Below the pieces are notes generated by a model. The model saw nothing but the letters and a program-made list of their open reading frames with translations, was not told the DNA's origin and made no database searches. A program made the position numbers and the translations under genes. From Aricia agestis (Eukaryota > Arthropoda > Insecta > Lepidoptera > Lycaenidae), in the NCBI RefSeq assembly GCF_905147365.1, contig NC_056409.1:17861001-17925000 (forward strand): DNA of 64,000 bases. The letters are read 5' to 3'. Shown piece after piece: positions 38,301 to 45,356 of this stretch (the first letter of the stretch is position 1; each line of letters starts with the position of its first letter).

Positions 38301-39682
38301 AATAAACATTAATTTACTTATCATAATTATTATTAAGGTACCTTAATAAGGTATAAGGTACCTCTTTAGAAGGGTAAGAATGGTAAGATATGTTAAGCTC
38401 CAATAGTAATATAATAATGAGAAAGTAAGTTACACTTTTGACTCAAGATATATTTATTATTTCTATTTCTCATACAATTTATATAATATTAATAAGTTAT
38501 AGTCCATACTAAAATGAAGGGGCGCTATAATATAAGCTGCCCTTTATGAAAGCCTTATACATAGATTAATGAATTAATGTTACTGAAAATTTTACCTTTT
38601 ACTGCAGCCGCAAGAGCTAAGCCCACTCCTGTGTTACCAGATGTTGGCTCAATAATAACAGACTTTTTTGGTATGAGAAGACCCCTTTCTTCGGCATCCG
38701 TAATCATTCTAAATGCAATGCGATCCTTAATTGAACCACCGGGATTCAAAAACTCACATTTTGCATCTGCAAATATTTTTAAACATTGCATTACAAGTTA
38801 ATTAATAGTATAAACAGTTTACTACTGATACATACTGAAAATATAATATTCAAATCTGTAAACTCTTTATGTGGTGTTTTATAATAATATTTAAAAAAAT
38901 TATAACATACTTACACATGTCACACTCTATTCCTTCTTCCTTGGGAATGTTTGATAATTTTACTAAGGGAGTATTTCCAATGTCATGTAGGATATTGTCT
39001 AGCACCTTCTGATTTCTATCCCTAAAGAAAAAAGTATTCTTATAATTCAAAAGGTAAGCAAATAGAAAAGAATATAAAGTGAAATACTTACATTGAAATC
39101 ATAAATATTAAAATCGGCCATGTGCGAGTTAGACTCGCGCATGAAGGGTTCCGTACCACAATAGAGAAAAAATAGGCTGAAAAATGTGTTTTTTGTATGG
39201 GAGCCCCCCTTAAATATTTAATTTATTTTGTTTTTAGTATTTGTTGTTATAGCGACAACAGATATACACAAACTGTGAAAATTTCAGAAGTCTAGCTGTA
39301 GCGGTTCTTGAGTTATAGCCTGGACACAGACAGACAGACGGACAGACATTGAAGTCTTAGTAGTAGGGTTTTTACCCTATGTATATGGGTATGGAACCCC
39401 AAAAATTATCAACAAAAACGTATATTAGTTTTCGAATACTCTAGGAAAATAAATTATATGTTCATCTCAATAACATCTCTATATCTCTACTTTGTAACCT
39501 CACAAAACAAAGTTGTTTATTATTAAATTTACATAATTTACCTAAAGTGAATAGAAATAAATATACTTACTCAAATATTAAAAAAAATATTAAGGTTAAA
39601 CTTACAGTGCCTTGACAATATGATGCATATTCTTAAGGTTAAAAAATTCCGAGGAAGCACCATTCGTCGTCCCGTTTTCCAT
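14222..39682 (-). CDS. Cbs: Cystathionine beta-synthase, complete gene, ten coding exons
   Basis: CBS condenses serine (or cysteine) with homocysteine to cystathionine (or H2S), the first step of transsulfuration; it is PLP-dependent and cytosolic. Exons on the minus strand: 39682-39606, 39021-38915, 38766-38596, 38285-38104, 36525-36286, 34627-34495, 28704-28527, 16436-16302, 14647-14457, 14301-14222. All introns are GT-AG and the phases join to 1494 nt, giving 497 residues. The PLP lysine is Lys75 in GGSIKDR; PLP loops are EPTSGNTG (~102-109), GAGTGGT (211-217) and GGSSG (304-308). A WWW segment (363-365) leads into two C-terminal CBS (Bateman) motifs. An in-frame TGA upstream fixes the start. 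Oddly, the N-terminus has no Cys before residue 59, so the usual animal heme-ligand Cys is missing. Introns hold most mobile elements of the window. Confidence 0.97.
14457..14647 (-). CDS. Cbs: CBS exon 9 (Bateman module)
   Basis: Residues 408-471: VITGVFTADDARKRL, LLSKFLVKKFYKVNL and DISPYVVVLNAG belong to the two CBS-motif repeats of the regulatory domain, which in vertebrate CBS binds S-adenosylmethionine. Donor GTCAGT, acceptor TTTTTGCAG. Confidence 0.95.
14691..15627. repeat. CCCGCGACTTCGTCCGCG long repeat, copy 2 (CBS intron 8)
   Basis: It starts ACTAGTTGTTGCCCGCGACT and ends TTTATAATATTATATTAGTA. It is longer than the other copies because an internal part (GCGATAGCGC, ACTCTTGGCGCCATCTG, CCTATGTCCTTTCTCAGGC) occurs twice, at about 15066-15200 and 15367-15510. 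Confidence 0.8.
15829..16272. mobile_element. hAT-type MITE in CBS intron 8
   Basis: Its left end CAGAGGTTCCCAAACTTATT and right end CCCACTTTGGGAAAGGCTG form the inverted repeats typical of hAT elements. It is flanked by AAGTAAGG and ATGTAAGG, an 8-bp duplication with one mismatch. It is 444 bp with no ORF and ends about 30 bases from the exon 8 donor. Confidence 0.75.
16302..16436 (-). CDS. Cbs: CBS exon 8
   Basis: Residues 363-407: WWWNLPVPEELPQPVTTV, then SSPVEALALLYRTKATAVLA. The tryptophan cluster matches the linker between the catalytic core and the Bateman domain. Donor GTGAGT, acceptor TTGTAG. Confidence 0.95.
16440..17137. other. CBS intron 7, 3' part, no gene
   Basis: AT-rich intron sequence without recognisable element, apart from diverged short repeats. 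Confidence 0.4.
17138..18766 (-). mobile_element. Tc1-like DNA transposon, full length but inactivated
   Basis: Inverted ends CACTTGCGTGCAAA at 17138 and TTTGCACGCAAGTG at 18766 are flanked by TA on both sides. It is 1629 bp, normal for Tc1. The transposase lies on the minus strand and is broken (next entry). Confidence 0.93.
17470..18430 (-). pseudogene. Tc1-like transposase pseudogene
   Basis: It starts MDITPNKASQA at 18430 and keeps the helix-turn-helix region (LNLSRTSFTK, ERDDRFKVSTSLRNRHL). Downstream fragments in shifted frames are recognisable: a VVLFSDES-like catalytic block near 17985, FILM-stop-NNARPH near 17700 and DWPARSPNLNPIEHPW near 17600. In active Tc1 enzymes the second block is QDNARPH and the third SPDLNPIEH. 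Here the Gln codon is TAG and both acidic catalytic residues are Asn, on top of several frameshifts. It cannot encode an active enzyme. Confidence 0.92.
18998..19650 (+). repeat. GGTTCCGTA-family interspersed repeat, copy in CBS intron 7
   Basis: It starts CCGGCCAAGTGCTTGTCGGG and ends TTGACTACGGAACCCTAA, with a GACAGACGG run before the end. Related copies are at 31448-32081 (minus), 39113-39402, 47550-47940, 49735-49975 (minus) and 52450-52958, plus a 5' fragment at 55545-55606. No ORF. Confidence 0.75.
20074..22994 (-). CDS. LINE ORF2: AP endonuclease plus reverse transcriptase (one frameshift)
   Basis: The frame opens directly after the ORF1 TAG and shares its frame. In order: an APE endonuclease (VAAYNVRTL, GLSEVRRLG, IQVYAPTDA, VIMGDFNAKIG, FPSDHRCVRA), then RT motifs YKKGDPSDISNYRPISLLP, AFIDYQKAFD, GVRQGDPLSP and LRFADDLVLL (catalytic FADD). 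The C-terminal part, KLKWRWAGHVARM and GRPRARWADEI, is typical of RTE-like LINEs. A 1-base loss near 20481 shifts the frame, so the main frame stops at 20412 and the tail continues in another frame to 20074. No ATG precedes the endonuclease core; the first in-frame Met is inside VIMGDFN. This suggests production as a fusion with ORF1. Confidence 0.93.
22995..23819 (-). CDS. LINE ORF1: coiled-coil RNA-binding protein
   Basis: 274 residues starting MEEIKFLLRSMQEEMRQQ. A Glu/Lys/Leu-rich coiled coil covers about residues 1-72, then RRKNIVLYGVEENEKSYREL opens an RRM-like central domain as in L1-type ORF1 proteins, ending around KRAILKYDKIIIL. The C-terminus is basic and Ser/Asn-rich. ORF1 proteins package the element RNA into RNPs. 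The terminal TAG (22997-22995) is followed by CAATCA and the same frame runs on into ORF2. Confidence 0.88.
   Translation of the reverse strand: MEEIKFLLRSMQEEMRQQKADMLEMKEELKSTIIDNINEKFSSLELKNNQLEEQLNIQKSKIEKMERLNRRKNIVLYGVEENEKSYRELENLVLDIINNILNIKCNENSLESVKRIGKKGINIRPIVVTMITMGLKIKILKNKNKLQASPYYIKEDFPPEILNKRKDLQAELQKIRDSGKRAILKYDKIIILETKNNHRTQTTQAQSEQGKYTNKRRNISESPEYIGTSSYKKQPSKVNRNNSLSNYLIKEPKRNHNGTLSSQILTPEPGTTMN
24601..25670 (+). repeat. CCATCGCGGAGTTTTCT repeat, interrupted by two insertions
   Basis: The flanks ATATCCATAAG and GACATATACCATCGCGGAG join around the Harbinger-like element. The repeat is broken again at 25208-25388 by a LINE 3' end (GTTTCTTACGCCGGTTCTTC, AACCGGTGGTAGG). It then continues with TCTGTAGACCTTTTC and CTTGGTACATTATTTTGATA as at 63455-63655. 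Confidence 0.8.
24625..25180 (+). mobile_element. PIF/Harbinger-like deletion derivative
   Basis: Ends AGCGCTTATTCCACTTGTCC and its complement are flanked by TAA on both sides, the Harbinger-type duplication. The inside (about 24842-24960) still reads KRRKRWLKEFLLH and, after an in-frame stop, EPADLRNYLRMDS, which matches the N-terminal region of Harbinger transposases. The inner ends repeat GGATCCTAGCTAGGA. It inserted into a repeat whose uninterrupted relative is at 63415-63655. Confidence 0.82.
25671..27330. other. CBS intron 7, AT-rich, no gene
   Basis: A head fragment of the ACCGACTTCC repeat is at 25677-25715. The remainder is AT-rich with long A/T runs and no supported exon; ORFs near 27.0 kb overlap on both strands and show no family signature. 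Confidence 0.4.
27332..27382. repeat. GC-rich hairpin
   Basis: Arms AGGCTGTTTATACACACACC and its near-perfect complement flank a short CGGC-rich loop. It lies next to the GC-rich element that follows. Confidence 0.6.
27391..28056 (-). mobile_element. GC-rich TIR element with MADF-domain remnant
   Basis: Inverted ends GGCGGGTCCACATCAAGCGA and its near complement (one mismatch) are flanked by TA. The ends are CpG-rich in an AT-rich intron. The minus strand reads LISLYAANVWLWDARDPNYS, RGMREDSWRKIS and LKKWSLCKDH (about 27805-27660), an N-terminal MADF (Myb/SANT-like) domain. PIF/Harbinger elements often carry such a second protein, which supports that class, though the TSD is not a clear TWA. 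Confidence 0.75.
28527..28704 (-). CDS. Cbs: CBS exon 7
   Basis: Residues 304-362: GGSSGAVMWGALQAARGL, then KCVVILPDNIRNYLTKFISD and DQWMEARDLKVVDDKKN. It closes the catalytic domain; the GGSSG loop contacts PLP. Donor GTAAAT, acceptor AATGCAG. Confidence 0.96.
28854..29554 (+). repeat. ACCGACTTCC...(CAT)n repeat, copies 3 and 4 in tandem
   Basis: A full copy, 28854-29287, ends in CAT repeats and is followed at 29303-29554 by a 5'-truncated second copy that also ends in CAT repeats. Head-to-tail copies joined at the microsatellite suggest insertion into, or expansion from, the CAT tail. Confidence 0.75.
30088..30491. mobile_element. Long fold-back element in CBS intron 6
   Basis: Two ~180-base arms are near-perfect inverted copies: TTAAAACCGACTTCCAGGGT on the left and its complement on the right, with GTAAGAATTATTAAATTATT in the right arm. 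The loop is ~50 bases. Related palindrome at 54567-54971; single arms at 4215-4390 and 48247-48365. As it lies in CBS pre-mRNA, the transcript could form a long hairpin. Confidence 0.85.
31448..32081 (-). repeat. GGTTCCGTA-family repeat (minus), CBS intron 6
   Basis: It starts TAGGGTTCCGTAGCC and ends GAGTCCAACTCGCACTTAGC, with a GTCTGTC run at 31500 and a run of about 16 C at 31821. Confidence 0.7.
32595..33234. repeat. CCCGCGACTTCGTCCGCG long repeat, copy 3 (CBS intron 6)
   Basis: The same 640-bp unit as at 13159: CTAGCTGTTGCCCGCGACTT at the start, CTATGTCCTTTCTCAGGC in the middle, ACTTTCGCATTTATAATATT at the end. Confidence 0.8.
33738..33899. mobile_element. Short MITE in CBS intron 6
   Basis: Ends GGCCGGTATAAATAGTCAGT and its complement extend for ~50 bases of inverted repeat, including GGTCTCAAGAC. 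About 160 bp, no ORF. Confidence 0.75.
34495..34627 (-). CDS. Cbs: CBS exon 6
   Basis: Residues 260-303: VEGIGYDFFPKTIDRKVVDR, then NMARRLIQQEGLLC. GLLCGG continues into exon 7. Donor GTATGT, acceptor ACATAG. Confidence 0.96.
34640..36100. other. CBS intron 5, no gene
   Basis: AT-rich. A degenerate TACTAATATTATAAATGC-type repeat lies at 35949-36100. No other recognisable element. Confidence 0.4.
36141..36241. mobile_element. CAGGGTGTAACA MITE, internally deleted (CBS intron 5)
   Basis: Ends CAGCATGTAACAAAACTAAG and GTTTTGTTACACCCTG are flanked by TA. It is a short version of the 259-bp palindrome at 42014-42272. It lies ~45 bases downstream of the exon 5 donor. Confidence 0.8.
36286..36525 (-). 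CDS. Cbs: CBS exon 5
   Basis: Residues 180-259: YNNPNNPIAHYDGTAEEILW, DMVVIGAGTGGTISGTAHKI and VVVGVDPYGSILAEPDEINK. The GAGTGGT loop binds the PLP phosphate. Donor GTGATG, acceptor CCTTCAG. Confidence 0.97.
36685..37976 (+). mobile_element. Full-length mariner transposon in CBS intron 4
   Basis: Inverted ends CGAGGGCTGCTATTTATGTA (identical over ~26 bases) are flanked by TA on both sides. It is 1292 bp, the usual mariner size, with one intact ORF. It is oriented opposite to CBS. Confidence 0.96.
36859..37911 (+). CDS. Mariner transposase (DD34D), apparently intact
   Basis: 350 residues from MDLTREHFRAMIYYDFRRG; the frame is also open 13 codons upstream, but the MDLT start gives the usual mariner length. 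The N-terminal half has two helix-turn-helix segments (TTVYHWYSEFNRGRS; REIEASLGISMTSIHKIL). The linker motif WIPHNLT is near 121. The catalytic triad is complete: Asp160 in TGDESW, Asp252 in HHDNASCHT, and Asp287 in YSPDLVPNDFFLFP with 34 residues between the last two. It acts in the nucleus by cut-and-paste at TA sites. No stop or frameshift is seen. Subfamily not assigned. Confidence 0.96.
   Translation: MDLTREHFRAMIYYDFRRGLNQQQCFIQLTATFGDEAPSKTTVYHWYSEFNRGRSMLTDENKEGRPKTAVVPQNIDAVRELIMRDRHVTYREIEASLGISMTSIHKILHEHLAVKKICSRWIPHNLTIDQKRARVDWCKKMIKKYNRGTSKAVYNIYTGDESWIYAYDPETKQQSTVWVFQDEPKPTKVTRAKSTLKQMVACFFGINGYVATVPLENRKTVNSEWYTTICLPEVFEEIRKDNRQRRIILHHDNASCHTSAETTQFLEGQKIELTGHPPYSPDLVPNDFFLFPYAKNKLRGQRFSSREEAVDAFKMHVLEIPQSEWKKCYENWFQRMQKCVDHRGEYFEKQ
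38104..38285 (-). CDS. Cbs: CBS exon 4
   Basis: Residues 119-179: GYRCVIVLPEKMSDEKVNTM, LGAEIIRTPTEAPSSSPESN and VKEIPNGVLLDQ. Donor GTGAGT, acceptor ATTCTAG. Confidence 0.97.
38596..38766 (-). CDS. Cbs: CBS exon 3 (PLP lysine)
   Basis: Residues 62-118, including NPGGSIKDRIAFRM with the Schiff-base Lys75 and VIIEPTSGNTGVGLALAAAV. Donor GTAAAA, acceptor TTTGCAG. Confidence 0.97.
38915..39021 (-). CDS. Cbs: CBS exon 2
   Basis: Residues 27-61: DRNQKVLDNILHDIGNTPLV, KLSNIPKEEGIECDM. The DIGNTPLVKL segment opens the catalytic core. Donor GTAAGT, acceptor TCTTTAG. Confidence 0.96.
39113..39402 (+). repeat. GGTTCCGTA-family repeat in CBS intron 1
   Basis: From TCGGCCATGTGCGAGTTAGA through GACAGACAGACGGACAGAC to GGGTATGGAACCCC. 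Confidence 0.75.
39606..39682 (-). CDS. Cbs: CBS exon 1 (start codon)
   Basis: Residues 1-25 plus two bases: MENGTTNGASSEFFNLKNMH and onward. An in-frame TGA lies about 50 bases upstream with no other ATG between, which fixes this start unless an upstream exon exists. The donor is GTAAG. This exon has no Cys, so the heme-ligand Cys present in the N-terminal region of fly and vertebrate CBS is lacking. Confidence 0.9.
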
Positions 39683-40099
39683 GATTTTTGATTTTTCAAA
39701 CTTTTTGATGTATTTATTTTCAAGTTTATTTCACCACCACTCTTACCACAATTCGGTACGAATGAAAAGTAATCGCAAGGCTGTGTATTTATATTAAATT
39801 TTGATCGTGACGTACAAATTCCAAGCGTGCACGTTTAACTCATGCGCGCTTATTGATAAACACTAAACTTACACCGACTCTTTTTGAGCGAGGCGCAAAT
39901 TAAATCAGATTAGTGTTGTTGTTTAGTTTCGCGCTCAATATTATTAATTTAACATAATTTGTTAAAAAATTCGAATCGTGTGAACAACAGCTGACTGCTG
40001 ATTGCAGATTGCTGAACTATTTATTTATTTTTATATGACTTTTGATACTTGACATCTGACACCACTTTGACACCTGTCCTTTACTGCACCATAAAGTAC

Positions 40100-40352
40100 T
40101 GCGCGTGCACAGGGATCGGAATCGGAGCGTACGGAGCGTACGGATTTGTTGCTTTGTATTGATTTGTGGGTGCACTGCATCGGCATTTCTGTGCCTGAGA
40201 CCGGAATTTATGCCGATGACGTCATCCGCAGTGAACGCGTCAAGCTTGTAACACACAGAGCAGGCAATGTAAAGATGTATATTATAGCACGATACATCTC
40301 GATACATCTCAATACATCTTTCTATAGAAATCGTCAGGAGACCACACACAGC
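40100..40352. repeat. MITE-like sequence and GATACATCTC minisatellite upstream of CBS
   Basis: GATCGGAATCGGAGCGTACG with the repeated GCGTACGGA returns inverted at about 47290-47340, as does GCATCGGCATTTC. The part near 40287 repeats GATACATCTC / AATACATCTC, which continues on the far side of the hAT element (42730-42790). Confidence 0.6.
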
Positions 40353-40482
40353 CAGGGGCGGATCTTGAATTTGTGGGGCCCTGGGCTAATACTGCTTAGG
40401 GGCCCTACCTAACAACTACCTAATTACCTAACTAATTGCCATTTTGACAAGAAACTGTTTTCTGTAGTGATGTAGGTATATC

Positions 40483-41908
40483 TATACTAATATTATAAAG
40501 CGGAAGAGTTTGTTTGTTTGTTTGAACGCTCTAATCTCAGGAACTACTGGTCCGATTTAAAAAAATCTTTAATTATATATATTTATCACGCTATATTTTA
40601 TAACGTTTAGACTAATAGGAGCGAGGAAATAGAGGAAAATGTGGAAAAAACGGGAGGAAATTTATTTGAAAGGGCTTATTTGAACGCACTAATCTCAGGA
40701 ACTACTGGTCCGATTTGAAAAATTCTTTCAGTTTTAGATAGCCCATTTATCGAGGAAGGCTATAGGCTATACTTTATCACGCTAAGACAAATAGGAGCGA
40801 AGAAATAAAGAAAAATGTGGAAAAAAACGGGAGGAAATATATTTGAAAATGCTTATTTGAACGCACTAACCTCAGGAACTACTGGTCCGATTTGAAAAAT
40901 TCTTTCAGTTTTAGATAGTCTATTTATCGAAAAAGGCTATAGGCTATATTTTATCACGCTACGACTAATAGGAGCGAAGAAATAGAGGAAAATGTTGTAA
41001 AAACGGTAGGAAATTATTTGAAAAGGCTAATCTCAGGAACTACTGGACCCATTTGAAAAATTCTTTCCGTGTTAGATAGTTCATTTATTGACAAAGGCTA
41101 TAAGCTATATTTTATCACGATACGACTAATAGGGGTGAAGAAATAGAGGGAAATGTGGAAAAAACGAGGGAAATTATTTGAAAGGGCTTATCTCACGAAC
41201 TACTGGAGTAATTTTTCTGTTATTTGGCACAGATAAGAAGTAGACCACGTAAAGGATCATAAGTTATTTTTTGTGGACTAATTAGTCTGTGAAATATCTA
41301 ATTTACGCGGGCGAAGCCGTGCGGAACGTCTACTGTAATATATTAAGTACAGGAAGAAAATAGGAAAACAAAATATTTAATTTATTTATATGGGTTATAA
41401 ATTGTTATGTTATACTAAACGTTCCGCGCGGCTTCGCCCACGTAAATTAGATATTTCACAGACAAATTAGTCCACAAAAAATAGCATATGATCCTTCACG
41501 TGGTCTACTTCTTATTTGTGCCAAATAACAGAAAAATTGCTGCTCCAGTAGTTCGTGAGATAAGCCCTTTCAAGTTTTCAAGTTTTTCCATAATTTCCTC
41601 TATTTCTGATCTCCTATTAGTCTTTAGCGTAATAAAATATAGCTTATAGCCTTCCTCGATAAATGGTCTATCCAATGAAAGGATTTTTCAAATCGGACCA
41701 GTAGTTCCTGAGATTAGCGCGTTCAAATAAGCCCTGTCAAATAATAATTTCTCCCCGTTTTTTCCACATTTTCCTCTATTTCTTCGCTCCTATTAGTCTT
41801 AGCGTGATAAAATATAGCCTACAGCCCTCCTCGATAAATGGGCTATCTAACACTGAAAGAATTTTTCAATTCCTGAGATTAGCGCGTTCAAACTAACAAA
41901 CAAACTGC
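40483..41908. repeat. Inverted tandem arrays within the hAT element
   Basis: The left arm (40483-41340) has about five direct units of ~160-176 bases, each with AATCTCAGGAACTACTGGTC and GGAGCGAAGAAATAGAGGAA. The right arm (41400-41908) holds about three units inverted. The centre has ACGCGGGCGAAGCCGTGCGG facing its complement. It looks like two copies of one repeat inserted tail to tail. Confidence 0.8.
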
Positions 41909-42013
41909 AATTTATTTTATTTGGTCATCGCACTGTAGGTCCTTTGTTAAATCGAAATTTATCGAAAGAACTGATAATTAATGATGACATTGTTGTCCTG
42001 TATTTGTTTTCTA

Positions 42014-42272
42014 CAGTGTGTAACAAAAATAAGTGATAATACTTTAGGGTGTGTACGTGTTCCTTGTAGAGAGTTCACTGTGAAAGTAGCAGCGCTGAAA
42101 GACGAATTTTTTTTTTCACTTTTGTATGGGCAAGGGCCCGAGCGTCACGAGTTTCCCCATACAAAAGTGAAAAAAATGTTTGGTCTTTCGGCGCTGCTAC
42201 TTTCACAGTGAACTCTCTACAAGGAACATGTACACACCCTAAAGTATTATCACTTATTTTTGTTACACCCTG
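42014..42272. mobile_element. CAGGGTGTAACA MITE, full palindrome
   Basis: TA-flanked ends with ~100-base arms: GTGATAATACTTTAGGGTGT, GAGAGTTCACTGTGAAAGTA and GCAGCGCTGAAAGAC are all matched by complements in the right half. The 2-bp TA duplication suggests Tc1/mariner-type mobilisation. Nested in the hAT element. Confidence 0.85.
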
Positions 42273-43514
42273 TATATACGACATCCTGGAGAAAGAACGC
42301 TCTGCTCCCCGTGTATTATATTTCTCTATGGCTCTGCTTCATAGCTAGTGATCGGCATCGTTAAAAAATCTTTAAATAATGGTATAGCAGTTTGGGAAAA
42401 CATCAACAAGTTTCTTTTCATAAATTAGCCAAAAAACACTGCAAGAGGTGTAAGACTCTGTCTTAGACTGCAGTAAGTAAGATTTTAACTGAATGCACTC
42501 ATTCACTAAATGTTCGTCTACGGCATTTGGATAATGCGCCAACCTTATGATCGGATTTTTTTAAATTCTAGATAATTTTTATTATTGACAATATCGTCTT
42601 TTGGTTTCAGTTCGGTTGGGGGCCCTCTGTATTCGCGGGGCCCTGGGCTGCAGCCCAAAAAGCCTTATAGTAGATCCGCTCCTGCACACAGCAGCTATAA
42701 TGTATATTTTTACATACATTTATATTTTGATACATCTAAATACATCTCAATACATCTCAATATATTTCTGTATATTACGATACATCTCTTCTCTTCATAG
42801 GGTGTTCAAAAATTTCTGTGATTATATTATATGTGTATGATAGACAGATACACACAGTGTTGCCACTTGCCACCTTAGCACAGCACTTCACAGCAGGTAC
42901 TGCAGGCAGTCTGTTCCCCAGAGCCTATATTTTCAATCAAATATCTTCAATCCACATCGTTCTGTTTTTGGCACAATATGTAACAACAATGCGCGCATCA
43001 AAATTACAATCCGAATCATCTTCTGATGAACTATCTAGTGAATCTAATAGCAAGTAACCCGAAAGGCCATAGTATTATAACATTAAAAATAGGAACAGCC
43101 TGTATAACACTTTAGCAGCTGAAATGTGCGTCAAGCGGGGCGTTAAGCATTGCAACAATGATATTCTATGTTACTAACGTAATTGCAATGTAGGGAAAGA
43201 TACATTACATTACCTGTTGTGTGTGTGATACATTAATATAATGTAAAGATATACATCCCGGGATGTAATGTACATTAATATACATTACCTGCTCTGTCTG
43301 TGACAGCCTTCATTCGGATTGCGAAGGTTTCAAGTACTGACGTGTTTGCGACGATGCGACGGCTATTGGCTTCTTGGATATCTCTAGTGGCGCGGCGAGT
43401 GGCAGATTCAGGCAACACGTGGGTGTCAGAGTGCGATCAGCTGTGAAATACGGTTTACTAGTTAAAAATGAAAACACGTTGAAAACGTTAAAAAGTGCTC
43501 TGAATAAGGAAAAT

Positions 43515-43643
43515 ATGGGCGGTACGAGGTACTGTTGTGTTGTAGGGTGCAAAAATTCCCAATCTCGGATTCGTGAATTAACGTTTTATTCGTTTCTGAG
43601 ACGGAATTGGGAAACGTATCGAAATCAACATGCTGTTTATTAA
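43515..43643 (+). pseudogene. THAP-domain N-terminal exon or fragment
   Basis: From ATG at 43515 the frame reads MGGTRYCCVVGCKNSQSR, then ELTFYSFLRRNWETYRNQ and stops. The CCVVGC zinc ligands and the FYSF segment are the start of a C2CH THAP DNA-binding domain; the distal Cys and His are missing. It may be a first exon whose partners are elsewhere, or a relic of a THAP-bearing transposon cut off by the repeat at 43682. Other genes with such ends are P-element-like transposases. Confidence 0.6.
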
Positions 43644-43681
43644 TCATGCTTAAATCTAAATCTCGCATGAATATTTCTAAA

Positions 43682-43927
43682 ACTAGCTTTTGCCCGCGGC
43701 TTCGCTCGCGTGGAATTCGAAAATCGTGTACAATACGAATATTCTTGCAAATCTCCTTTAGAAACATGATGTTTTTCCAAGACCAAAAGAAGCCTATGTT
43801 ACTCTCTATCCTTTCAACTAAGTCGATGCCAAAAATCAAGTCATTTGGTTGCTTCGTTAGGCTGCGAAGAAAGGACAAACAAACAAACAAACAAATACAC
43901 TTTCGCATTTATAATATTAGTATGGAT
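43682..43927 (+). repeat. CCCGCGGCTTCGCTCGCG short interspersed repeat
   Basis: It begins CTAGCTTTTGCCCGCGGCTT, contains CAAGTCATTTGGTTGCTTCG and ends CACTTTCGCATTTATAATAT. An inverted copy is at 50922-51150. Confidence 0.75.
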
Positions 43928-44084
43928 AGCTGTTTCCCGCGACTTCGTAGGCGTTACCATAGTATAATAACGGAAATGGATAATTCTCTCCTTTTTATGG
44001 TCCCTTACTCAAATGGTAAAAAACGGAACCCGATTACAAAGATATAATATCAGCCTGTCCGTCTGTCCATATCCAGGCAAATAT

Positions 44085-44810
44085 AATCAAATGACACTCG
44101 AAATCTGTATGTTTCACTATTAATTTAATAACTTACTTTGATTCTAAAGAAGGAGAAGTAAAACTCAACACTAACGACGCAACACCATTTTGCTTAGCAA
44201 CATTACCAGGGGGGGGGGGGGGGTTTGGGGGGGGGGCGGCCCCCCCAAGTAACGGCAGGGGCAAAGCCTCCCGCATATTAATCAAACGACACTCAAAATC
44301 TGCATGTTTAGTTTTGGTTAGATTAATTTCACTTTTAATCAATAACTCACTTTGATTCTAAAGAAGGAGAAGTAAAACTCAACACTAACGACGCAACACC
44401 ATTTCGCTTAGCAACATTACCAGGAGGGGGGGGGGGGAGTTTGGGGGGGCGCAGCCCCCCCAAGTAACGGCAGGGGCAAAGCCTCCCGCATATTAATCAA
44501 ACGACACTCAAAATCTGCATGTTTAGTTTTGGTTAGATTAATTTCACTTTTAATCAATAACTTTGTTTGATCCTAAAGGAGAATTAAAACTCAACACTAA
44601 CGACGCAACACGTTTTTGCTTTGCAACATTACCAGGGGGGGGGGGGGGGGCGCAGCCCCCCCCCAAGTACCGGCCGGAGGCAAAGCCTCCCGCATGTTAA
44701 TCGAACGACACTCAAAATCTGTATGTTTAGTTTTGGTTAGATTAATTTCACTTTGGCAATATTACCAGGGGTGGGAGGATTGGGGCGGCGCAGATGCTAA
44801 GTTTGAATAA
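44085..44810. repeat. ~214-bp tandem array with poly-G tracts
   Basis: Three units plus a partial fourth. Each has TTCTAAAGAAGGAGAAGTAA (or a variant), CACTAACGACGCAACAC, ATTACCAGG followed by a run of 10-17 G, a C-rich complement, and GGCAAAGCCTCCCGCAT. The G and C blocks can pair in a short hairpin. A shorter inverted array is at 49905-50560. Confidence 0.85.
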
Positions 44811-44819
44811 GGCATAATA

Positions 44820-45321
44820 TATATCTGCAAGAACCGTATTCAAATCGGATCAGTAGTTTTCATGTTAAAAAAAAGTTTGATACAATATCTGACCCCCTCT
44901 TCGGCCCCCTTAAAGGGGTGGGGGAAAAATTTTATACACCAGATGTTAAATTGGAAAATACAGTTAATAATATGAAGTTAGTCCATTGAAGAAAAAAGTT
45001 TGATACAAAATTTGACCCCCTCTTTCGTCCCCTTAGGACGAGTGAGTGAGTGAGTGACGTGAGGGGGGAAAAATTTATACACCAGATGTTAAGTTGGAAG
45101 AAGATAAATATATCTGCGAAAACCGTATTCAAATCGGATCAGTAGTTTTCGTGTTAAAGAAAAAAGTTTGGTACAAAATCTTACCCCCTCTTTTGACCCC
45201 TTGGAGAGGTGGGGGGAAAAATTTTTGTACACCAGATGTTAAGTTGGGAGAAGACAAATATATCTGCGAAAACCGCATTCAAATCGGATCAGTAGTTTTC
45301 GTGTGATGCTGGAACAAACAT

Positions 45322-45356
<35 letters not shown>

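Larger units (their letters stand above)
40353..42684. mobile_element. hAT-like element with nested insertions
   Basis: Ends CAGGGGCGGATCT and AGATCCGCTCCTG are flanked by the exact 8-bp duplication CACACAGC at 40345-40352 and 42685-42692, diagnostic of hAT. No transposase remains; the inside is filled by the two entries that follow. Confidence 0.82.
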
